A stretch of DNA of 64,000 bases from assembly GCA_018292915.2 (NCBI GenBank), contig JACVVK020000151.1:1005001-1069000 (forward strand), written 5' to 3'. Both the position numbers and the translations under genes were made by a program. Of the stretch, positions 55,149-64,000 are shown one piece after another. The notes beneath the pieces are model-generated. The model was not told the origin of the DNA and did no database searches. It was given only the letters and a program-made list of their open reading frames with translations. This DNA comes from Batillaria attramentaria (taxonomy: Eukaryota > Mollusca > Gastropoda > Batillariidae). Each line of letters starts with the position of its first letter. The first letter of the stretch is position 1.

Positions 55149-56411
55149 TGATGTTAGCGTGGACTTCACCACTAACCGGTACAAGTACATCACACGGGTC
55201 AGTATCAGTACTCGGCGTGCAGTCTCTAACAGCGTATCAGTCATGTCATCGTGACCCACTAAACTTTGCCGTGTGTTGTATTTCTCTACCGCTCGCAGCC
55301 TGTCAAGTTTGTGTTCATTTCCTTCGTGTTGTAGCGCGTGTCCCCCCCCCCCCCTCCCCCTCCCTCTCCCCAACCGCCGGATTTCTTTTTCCCACCCACT
55401 CACCCACACCAGTTTCATATCATCGGTTAACAATAAAAGTTATTACATCTCAGCTTCGCGGTGTCTCCCCTGCTAGACGCGGCTGCCCTTGGTCACGTCT
55501 GCCTCTAGAGTTGTCGATTACCAGAATCGTGGATGCTTCTGCCTCCAGAGTTGTCGAATGCCATAATCGTGGCTGGTGACTGAGTCACCTGTTCCCTGAA
55601 TGTCGCACGTCCTCTGTCCTCTTCCGTGGCGGGATTTGCAGGTATCTATCGATGGTGAGAGCCTCGACCGTGCTGCCGACAGTGTATCCTCCTGTCACAA
55701 TCACATTGATAATATACATATGAACAACCATGCATGGGTAAGTAGTAAAATCTCAAATCAAGGATTTTTTTAAATTGTTGAAATCCATTTGATGAGTATG
55801 ATGAGTATGATTACATGACTGACGATGCCAGCTCGGTCATGGCCGGCTGGTGCTGTTGGGGATGCGGTCCCGCCAGTCATACTCAGTATCCACGTGAGGC
55901 GTTGCTAGCGCGTGTATGTAGTCGATGTCTCGCTTCTTGGTTATCCCTGTGATCAGTTCGGGCCACCCTTCTTTCTTGAAAGTTGCGAAGGGTTTGCCTC
56001 GAGAACAACTAGAGGGTCTCTTTGGTCCGCTTGTTCCCCGGCACGTGCTCCTCGTCAGTGTCCTCATGGTGACAGATGAGTTTGGGAAGTCGTGACAGGA
56101 CACGGACCGGCCTCTCATACACAGTCAACCAGCACCAACAGTCATACAAAACACAACACCATGGAGGAATAATATGTATAAAAGTTTATTTACAACAATT
56201 TATGATATGCAGATGCCACAACACTGTAACTCTCTTGAACGAACATAATTAGCGAACAAAACATCTTCACGTACGGGAATCTGAACAAAACGGACGGAGC
56301 ATGGTGCCTGCTTTGAGCGAGACGTCTCCAATCCATGAACACATGATAGTGATAAGTGGAAAAAGAACGTAAGGCGAATAATGTCTTGCTAAATGTCAAA
56401 AAAGTAAGCCA

Positions 56412-56477
<66 letters not shown>

Positions 56478-56546
56478 AATCAGTTTGCTCAACAGAGATT
56501 CTGCATCATGACCAAATCATTCATATCAATTCACAAAGCCCACCGG
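55149..56546. other. Region without recognised gene
   Basis: Contains a C-run/CT-rich segment (55343-55372) and a short duplicated motif (TCTAGAGTTGTCGA at 55505, TCCAGAGTTGTCGA at 55543). A minus-strand open frame of 93 codons (55837-56118) has no recognisable features. A (CA)n tract lies at 56411-56473. Confidence 0.4.
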
Positions 56547-56790
56547 CCCCCGTAGTGTAGTGGTTAGCACTTCGGACCATGAACCAGGAGACCCGGGTTC
56601 GAATCCCAGCCGAGGAAAGCGGGATTTTTCCTACCTAGGTCGGCTCCTACCCAGAGCGGGTGTGGTATGGGGAGGCTGTTGCCACACAGCCGAGATTCAC
56701 CCACTTCACGGGTGCGACTTTGGGGGTGCTTCCCTTGGTATGACACGTCTTTATGATGTGGATGATTACACGGCCGGTGTAGCAGTCCAG
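56547..56790 (+). mobile_element. tRNA-derived SINE, fourth family (SINE-4)
   Basis: The head CCCCGTAGTGTAGTGGTTAG and B box CCCGGGTTCGAATCCC resemble a tRNA, followed by GCGGGATTTTTCCTACC and a body of about 150 bp. An element and not a tRNA gene: the 3' half of an acceptor stem is missing and the tRNA-like part runs straight into the body. Confidence 0.6.
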
Positions 56791-56975
56791 ATTATACCCC
56801 GCCTGGAGTATACCCCCAAATAAACTGGCCTAGCCCAGACTATACCCCCGTATAAACTGGCCTAGCCCAGACTATCCCCCCGTTTAAACTGGCCTAGCCC
56901 AGACTATACTCCCGTATAAACTGGCCTAGCCCAGACTATACCCCGGAGTGTACTCTGGCCTAGGCCCGTTTAACC
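56785..56975 (+). repeat. About 31-bp minisatellite, five copies
   Basis: Units of AAACTGGCCTAGCCCAGACT plus a TATACCCCCGT-type segment, degenerating rightwards. Confidence 0.9.
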
Positions 56976-57189
56976 CTCTCCTGCCCAGTTTAACCCCCCT
57001 ACCGTGGACGACCAGAGAGAGAAAGAGAAACGTCTTTGCTTGAATGTTGCACGCGTTTAGCCACTCGATGTTCAATGACGGCGTGTGGCACACGTGAGCG
57101 GTTCTATATTTTTCTTTTTTCCTGTTACTTTATTTTCTTGAACATGATCTGTGTTGTAGTGATGCACCCAGAGAGAGAGAGAGAGAGAG

Positions 57190-57193
<4 letters not shown>

Positions 57194-57259
<66 letters not shown>

Positions 57260-58057
57260 TGGTTTGGTTTTGTTTTTTTTCGTTCTTTGTTTTGTTTGGT
57301 TGGGTTTTTATCAGGCGATGGTCTTCTTTTTCTTTCTGTTAGTTTCTTTCTTTCTTTTTTTTCTTTTTTTCTTTTCTTTTTTTTTGGGGGGGAGGGGGGG
57401 GAGGGGGTATGTTGTGTACCTTGTACCTTGCACATCACCATTTTTCAGAAGTCTATGATTCGCCTTGCTTGCATTTACCAGGTGATTTATAAAAAATAGT
57501 TCCCGGGCCTGGTGAGCGCCGGGATATTTATGACAGGAAGCGTGGAATGCGGCCCTGTCCCGCAGTCCCAAACCACACGGACCTCCATGCCATCATCTTA
57601 CCATCATCCTCATCTCCATCCTCATGCATAATAAAAATTGCTCCAGTTTTCGAGCCATCAATAACCTGGTCTTCATGGTGATAACACTTTTCTGAAACAC
57701 GTTTTGTCCATTCATTCTGTTAACCTGGTATTAATTACATTGTTCAATTGTCGGTTTGGTCTCTGATGCGTGATGTACGTCTCCGTGATAGGTCGGGTTA
57801 AAGGTTAAACGGATCTGGAGCTAAAGTCATGACATTTGATAGTTATAAACGGCGCGCAACTCGTTTTGTGACCTTGTCTGGGTGATATTAAAATTGTGAA
57901 ATTGTGACCTTGTCTGGGTGAAATTAAAAGTGTGATTGAAATTGATATGGTCAGCTCTCTCCCTCTCTCTCTCTGTGTGTTCAAGCACCATCTTTCAAAA
58001 TTCATTAGCATCCTGTGCCACCAGAGTGAAAGCACACGTACGCACGCATATATATAT

Positions 58058-58122
<65 letters not shown>

Positions 58123-58231
58123 TTCAGAAGAACTTTATGACCATTGGCATTCTATTGTGCTATCTTGCGATAAATCACTAAACAGCGATCCTTTTAGAGT
58201 GGTGAAAATTGACATTGCACTCTACGTTAGT
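57194..58231 (+). repeat. Duplicated block, copy A (interrupted by the RTE element)
   Basis: About 1.04 kb nearly identical to 61874-62919. It starts in (GT)n (57194-57256) and includes GCCTGGTGAGCGCCGGGATA and a (CA)n tract (58064-58119). It stops where the RTE element begins, and its right-hand continuation is found after that element (61521-61581). Confidence 0.92.
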
Positions 58232-61200
58232 CCCTACATGGTCCAACCCTTGTCGTGGGGTAGTGGCTTGTGTACCTCAATGACCCAGAGAGCTACGCCA
58301 GCGGGAGCACGTGCTCCTGGCAGGGTCACCCAAGCTGGACAGGTCGAAGGGTAGAGGTCAGACGAATGTGGACCACCTCTCCAAGAGGCTAAACGGGTTT
58401 GCGTAGGGTTAACAGCCCTACCTGTAAAAAACATAACGTTACAGAAGCATCGACAGCAACAAACCAAAACATTCACCTGGGCAAGGAAGGGTCTCCATCC
58501 CGGAGACCTATGACGCATTGCAGTGAAAGCCGAAAGGAAGCTGCAAGGCCGACCCCCCTTCTAACACCCAGGACAACGACGAGAGTAGCCACATGGAACA
58601 TCAGGACTATGTATGAAGTAGGAAGGACCACACAAGTAGCAAGAGAGATGAAGAACTACAAGATAGGAGTACTGGGACTGAGTGAGACAAGGTGGCTACA
58701 GACAGGACAGCTGAGATTTTCATCGGGAGAGCAATTGCTGTACTCGGGACACACAGAGGATGGAGCCCCCCACACTGAGGGCGTGGCCCTGATGCTGGCA
58801 CCGGAGGCACAGCGGGCACTCATCGGCTGGGAACCGGTCAACTCCCGCATCATCACAGCCAAATTCATCACCAAGAAGAAAGACATCAAGCTAAACATCA
58901 TCCAGTGCTACGCTCCCACCAATGATGCGGAAGAGGAGAAAAAAGATGACTTCTACCAACAACTGCAGACAGTGATAGATAGAGGAGGAGCCAAGGACAT
59001 GACCATACTTATGGGAGACTTCAACGCCAAGATTGGATCAGACAACACAGGCTATGAGAACACCATGGGAACACACGGACTGGGACAGATGAACGAAAAT
59101 GGCGAGCGCTTTGCAGACTTTTGTGCCCTGAACCAGCTAGTGATAGGAGGCAGCATCTTCCCACACAAGCGCATCCACAAGGCCACATGGAGATCGCCGG
59201 ACCATGTCACGGAGAACCAGATTGATCACATCTGCATCAGCCGGAAGTTCAGGAGATCGTGGCGAGATGTGCGCGTGATGAGGGGTGCCGATGTATCATC
59301 AGACCACCACCTTCTTGCAACAACACTGAGACTTCGGCTTAAGAGACACACCAACGCCAACAACACACGGACCAGATACAACGTTGGCCTACTCAGGAAC
59401 ACAGAGACACAAGCAGCATTCCGGATCAGCCTTTCCAACAGGTTCCAGCCACTGCAAGACCTGATAGAAGACAGTGGAATGGATATCGAGACACAGTGGG
59501 AACACAGCAAGAAACTCTGGCACGACACATGCGAAGAGGTCCTTGGCAAGAGAAAGACCCAACACAAGGAATGGATCTCTGCTGATACCATCCAGAAGCT
59601 GGAAGTTAGGAAAAAGAAGAAAACTGCACTGAACACGAGCCGAACAAGAAGAGCTAAGGCAAAGGCACAGGAAGAATACACAGCAGCTGACAGAGAAGTG
59701 AAGAGGAGCACCAGAAAGGACAAGAGGGACTACATCGACGACCTGGCCAATCAAGCAGAGGAAGCAGCTGGACAAGGGAACCTAAAAGACCTGTACCAGG
59801 TGACCAAGAAGCTCGCGGGCAAATTTCAGCAGACAGACAAACCAGTGAAGGACAAGAACGGGCACCCACTGACAACAACTGAGGAACAGCTGAAGCGATG
59901 GGCAGAACACTTCAGGGAGCTGTTAAATCGCCCCATCCCTGAAACACCACCAGACATCCCGCCAGCTGAGACAGAACTACCCATCAACTGCGACAAGCCC
60001 TCTAAGGCGGAGATCAGGAAAGCCATCATGACACTGAGAAATGGGAAAGCTGCAGGGCCGGACGAGATACCAGCAGAAGCCATCAAAGCAGACACAGAGA
60101 CAGCCGTCAACATGCTGCACAGCCTATTCAGCAAGATCTGGGAGAAGGAAGAGGTGCCAGCCCAGTGGAAAGAAGGGATCGTCATCAAGCTGCCAAAGAA
60201 AGGGGACCTCAGGGACTGCAGCAACTACCGAGGGATCATGCTCCTGTCAGTGCCAGGCAAGGTTCTCAACAGAATTCTACTGGAGAGGATGAGGGAGGCA
60301 GTCGACCCTATGCTCCGAGACCAGCAGGCGGGCTTTCGCAGGAACAGGTCCTGCGCTGACCAGATCGCCAGCCTACGCATCATCGTTGAGCAGTCACTGG
60401 AGTGGAACTCCCCCCTCTACATCAACTTCATAGACTATGAGAAGGCCTTTGACAGTGTAGACAGAGAGGCGCTGTGGAAGCTGCTAAGGCACTATGGAGT
60501 TCCCGGGAAGATCATCTCCCTGATCCAGTGCACCTACAAAGACATGAGCTGCAGGATTGCCCATGCCGGCCAGTTGTCAGAAAGCTTCGAGGTGAAGACC
60601 GGAGTCCGCCAGGGATGCCTGTTGTCCCCGTTCCTCTTCCTCCTGGTCATCGACTGGATCATGAAGACCACGACAACAGGCAGGAAAAACGGGATACAGT
60701 GGACACTCTGGACGCAGCTGGATGACCTCGACTTTGCGGACGACCTGGCGCTCCTGTCTCACAGCCACAGCCAGATGCAGGACAAGACTACATGCCTGGA
60801 AGCCACATCAGCCGGAACAGGGCTCAAGATCAACAGGAGGAAAACCGAGCTGATGAAGATCAACACCACTGCCAACACACCAGTCACAGTCGGTGGAGAG
60901 TCCATCAGGGAGGTAGAGTCCTTTGTCTACCTGGGGAGTGTGGTTGATGGACAGGGAGGCACAGACCGAGACGTCACAGCCAGAATCGGCAAGGCAAGAG
61001 CAGCAATGGTCATGCTGAAGAACATCTGGGCATCCAAAGTTGTCAGCATAAGAACCAAACTTCGCATCTTCAACTCCAACGTGAAGTCAGTTCTGCTCTA
61101 CGGATGCGAAACATGGAGGACAACGAAGACGATGCAGCAGAAGATCCAGACATTTCTCAACACCTGTCTGAGGCGCATCTTCAACATCCGATGGCCAGAG

Positions 61201-61520
61201 AAGATCCGGAACGAAGAGCTGTGGGAGCGAGCAGGGCAGGAACCAGCGGCCAAGCAGATCCTGCGGAGGAAGTGGGGCTGGATTGGACACACCCTCAGGA
61301 AGCCAGCATCCAGCACCACACGCCAAGCCCTGACATGGAACCCACAGGGGAAAAGGAAGAGAGGCCGGCCTCGCAACAGCTGGAGGCGGGACACTGAGGC
61401 AGAGTTATATAAGCAGGGGACCAACTGGACTGGAGTGGCAAGAATAGCCCAGAACAGAGTGCGATGGCGAAGGGTTGTCGATGGCCTATGCTCCACGTGG
61501 AGCCAGGGGCCTAAGTAAGT
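58232..61520 (+). mobile_element. Full-length RTE-like non-LTR retrotransposon
   Basis: A 3.3-kb element with a perfect 13-bp target duplication, ACTCTACGTTAGT, at 58219-58231 and 61521-61533. It consists of a 5' UTR (from CCCTACATGGTCC), one long ORF and a very short 3' end, CTAAGTAAGT. The empty target is present in the paralogous block at 62859-62871. A 5'-truncated sibling lies at 12203-12617. The intact ORF and perfect duplication argue for recent insertion. Confidence 0.95.
58510..61518 (+). CDS. Endonuclease-reverse transcriptase of the RTE-like element
   Basis: Intact ORF of 1002 codons from the first ATG (58510); the frame is open from further upstream, with no ATG there. It starts with an apurinic-like endonuclease domain: RVATWNIRTMYEVG, GLSETRW, LMGDFNAKIG and SSDHHLL carry the expected Asn, Glu, Asp/Asn and Asp-His residues (roughly residues 25-270). 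A linker rich in Lys/Arg follows. The RT domain (about 490-780) has GKAAGPDEIPAE, NYRGIMLLSVPGK, QAGFRRNRSCADQ, FIDYEKAFDSVD, GVRQGCLLSPFLF and the catalytic FADDLALL. The C-terminal tail contains KWGWIGHTLRKPAS and KRKRGRPRNSW. No disabling change is seen. It is a mobile-element protein, not a host gene. The clade name RTE rests on domain order and short 3' end and was not tested by phylogeny. Confidence 0.95.
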   Translation: MTHCSESRKEAARPTPLLTPRTTTRVATWNIRTMYEVGRTTQVAREMKNYKIGVLGLSETRWLQTGQLRFSSGEQLLYSGHTEDGAPHTEGVALMLAPEAQRALIGWEPVNSRIITAKFITKKKDIKLNIIQCYAPTNDAEEEKKDDFYQQLQTVIDRGGAKDMTILMGDFNAKIGSDNTGYENTMGTHGLGQMNENGERFADFCALNQLVIGGSIFPHKRIHKATWRSPDHVTENQIDHICISRKFRRSWRDVRVMRGADVSSDHHLLATTLRLRLKRHTNANNTRTRYNVGLLRNTETQAAFRISLSNRFQPLQDLIEDSGMDIETQWEHSKKLWHDTCEEVLGKRKTQHKEWISADTIQKLEVRKKKKTALNTSRTRRAKAKAQEEYTAADREVKRSTRKDKRDYIDDLANQAEEAAGQGNLKDLYQVTKKLAGKFQQTDKPVKDKNGHPLTTTEEQLKRWAEHFRELLNRPIPETPPDIPPAETELPINCDKPSKAEIRKAIMTLRNGKAAGPDEIPAEAIKADTETAVNMLHSLFSKIWEKEEVPAQWKEGIVIKLPKKGDLRDCSNYRGIMLLSVPGKVLNRILLERMREAVDPMLRDQQAGFRRNRSCADQIASLRIIVEQSLEWNSPLYINFIDYEKAFDSVDREALWKLLRHYGVPGKIISLIQCTYKDMSCRIAHAGQLSESFEVKTGVRQGCLLSPFLFLLVIDWIMKTTTTGRKNGIQWTLWTQLDDLDFADDLALLSHSHSQMQDKTTCLEATSAGTGLKINRRKTELMKINTTANTPVTVGGESIREVESFVYLGSVVDGQGGTDRDVTARIGKARAAMVMLKNIWASKVVSIRTKLRIFNSNVKSVLLYGCETWRTTKTMQQKIQTFLNTCLRRIFNIRWPEKIRNEELWERAGQEPAAKQILRRKWGWIGHTLRKPASSTTRQALTWNPQGKRKRGRPRNSWRRDTEAELYKQGTNWTGVARIAQNRVRWRRVVDGLCSTWSQGPK

Positions 61521-61533
61521 ACTCTACGTTAGT

Positions 61534-61871
61534 GTTTCTAAATGGTTAACGAAGAAAAGCGAATTTCGAGCGCTAATCCGTTTCTCAGCAGCCAAGTGGC
61601 ATGTGGGAAATGTGACGATGTATGACACAAGACTACGACCACACGTACAGAGATTGGCAGAGGAAAATATCTACTTCTGCGGTGTTCACTGTCTTTTTAC
61701 TTCGCTTAAGCTGAACTGGAAGAGATATGTAAAGTTGATCGAGGCGAATTTCGATACGGAAAGAAGATGGATCTCATGTGCATGTTCAAAAATGTACTGC
61801 GGCTAAGGTAAGTAAGAGTGACTGATTCCCCCCCCCTCCCCGCTTTACTTTCTTGATTTGTTCGGGTATTT

Positions 61872-61873
<2 letters not shown>
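61534..61873. other. Right flank of the RTE insertion
   Basis: The first 48 bp (61534-61581) continue block A past the insertion and match 62872-62919. The rest is single-copy here, with no gene recognised. Confidence 0.6.
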
Positions 61874-61933
<60 letters not shown>

Positions 61934-62701
61934 TTTTTTTTTTTTTCGTTCTTTGTTTTGTTTGGTTATGTTTTTATCAGGCGATGGTCTTCTTTTTCTT
62001 TCTGTTAGTTTCTTTTTTTTCTTTTTTCTTTTTTTTTTTTGGGGGGGGGGGGAGGGGGTATGTTGTGTACCTTGTACATCACCATTTTTCAGAAGTCTAT
62101 GATTCGCCTTGCTTGCATTTACCAGGTGATTTATAAAAAATAGTTCCCGGGCCTGGTGAGCGCCGGGATATTTATGACAGGAAGCGTGGAATGCGGCCCT
62201 GTCCCGCAGTCCCAAACCACACGGACCTCCATGCCATCATCTTACCATCATCCTCATCTCCATCCTCATGCATAATAAAAATTGCTCCAGTTTTCGAGCC
62301 ATCAATAACCTGGTCTTCATGGTGATAACACTTTTCTGAAACACGTTTTGTCCATTCATTCTGTTAACCTGGTATTAATTACATTGTTCAATTGTCGGTT
62401 TGGTCTCTGATGCGTGATGTACGTCTCCGTGATAGGTCGGGTTAAAGGTTAAACGGATCTGGAGCTAAAGTCATGACATTTGATAGTTATAAACGGCGCG
62501 CAACTCGTTTTGTGACCTTGTCTGGGTGATATTAAAATTGTGAAATTGTGACCTTGTCTGGGTGAAATTAAAAGTGTGATTGAAATTGATATGGTCAGCT
62601 CTCTCCCTCTCTCTCTCTGTGTGTTCAAGCACCATCTTTCAAAATTCATTAGCATCCTGTGCCACCAGAGTGAAAGCACACGTACGCACGCATATATATA
62701 T

Positions 62702-62762
<61 letters not shown>

Positions 62763-62919
62763 TTCAGAAGAACTTTATGACCATTGGCATTCTATTGTGC
62801 TATCTTGCGATAAATCACTAAACAGCGATCCTTTTAGAGTGGTGAAAATTGACATTGCACTCTACGTTAGTGTTTCTAAATGGTTAACGAAGAAAAGCGA
62901 ATTTCGAGCGCTAATCCGT
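61874..62919 (+). repeat. Duplicated block, copy B (empty RTE target)
   Basis: Nearly identical to 57194-58231 plus 61534-61581 joined, with the target site ACTCTACGTTAGT occurring once (62859-62871). It starts in (GT)n (61874-61932) like copy A and differs in microsatellite and poly-T lengths. It ends at CTAATCCGT, after which unrelated sequence begins. Confidence 0.93.
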
Positions 62920-62921
62920 GT

Positions 62922-64000
<1,079 letters not shown>

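Noticed and set aside
55837..56118. Possible 93-residue minus-strand gene
   Set aside because: No recognisable motif, splice context or paralogue in the window. Kept only as an unassigned open frame.
58399..58509. TTG at 58399 as start of the RTE protein
   Set aside because: The frame is open there, but eukaryotic initiation at TTG is not supported. The first ATG at 58510 precedes the endonuclease domain.
59226..59878. Antisense frames inside the RTE element
   Set aside because: Shadows of the coding strand with no family similarity.

Overview
The window is animal genomic DNA. Genes are split by spliceosomal GT-AG introns, most of the sequence is non-coding, and it is full of (CA)n/(TG)n microsatellites, minisatellites, tRNA-derived SINEs and non-LTR retrotransposon fragments. 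The mix (AC-rich microsatellites and a SINE whose 3' part reads GGTGGAAAAGGACGTTAAAC) looks molluscan to me, probably gastropod. That is an inference without a database search.

The host genes are one family: four amidase-signature (AS) hydrolases plus debris of a fifth. Gene 1 is on + (681-7938; its first three exons lie left of the window). Genes 2, 3 and 4 are on - (13113-23237, 25576-36361, 44856-54521). Genes 2-4 can be assembled completely as 11 exons with identical splice phases and nearly identical exon sizes, giving predicted proteins of 518, 527 and 523 aa. The Lys / cis-Ser / Ser residues fall at K106, S181 and S205, the same 75- and 24-residue spacing as in mammalian FAAH. The [12 protein letters not shown] and LVPYTGA motifs resemble bacterial enantioselective amidases more than FAAH. 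Two pseudo-exons (39859-39960 and 42614-42688, -) between genes 3 and 4 remain from another copy closest to gene 1.

Layout: 1-518, 26-bp minisatellite; 681-7938, gene 1, whose intron 5 holds a truncated retrotransposon, a probable solo LTR nested in repeat B, and a SINE; 7.9-13.1 kb, intergenic repeats between convergent genes 1 and 2; 13.1-23.2 kb, gene 2, with a pogo-like element that landed in a minisatellite; 25.6-36.4 kb, gene 3; 36.4-44.9 kb, minisatellites, inverted repeats and the pseudo-exons; 44.9-54.5 kb, gene 4, with a Tc1/mariner element in its last intron and a large foldback in intron 8; 54.5-64 kb, no host gene, but an intact RTE-like retrotransposon (58232-61520) with a perfect 13-bp target duplication. 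Its empty site sits in a second copy of the flank at 61874-62919. The last 1.08 kb repeats 18855-19939 of gene 2.

The most unusual theme is repeat DNA growing exactly at splice junctions of the amidase genes. (TG)n tracts directly abut 3' splice sites at homologous positions in several paralogues. A 63-bp in-frame repeat multiplies the exon 5 acceptor of gene 1. A 19-bp repeat multiplies the exon 5 donor of gene 3.
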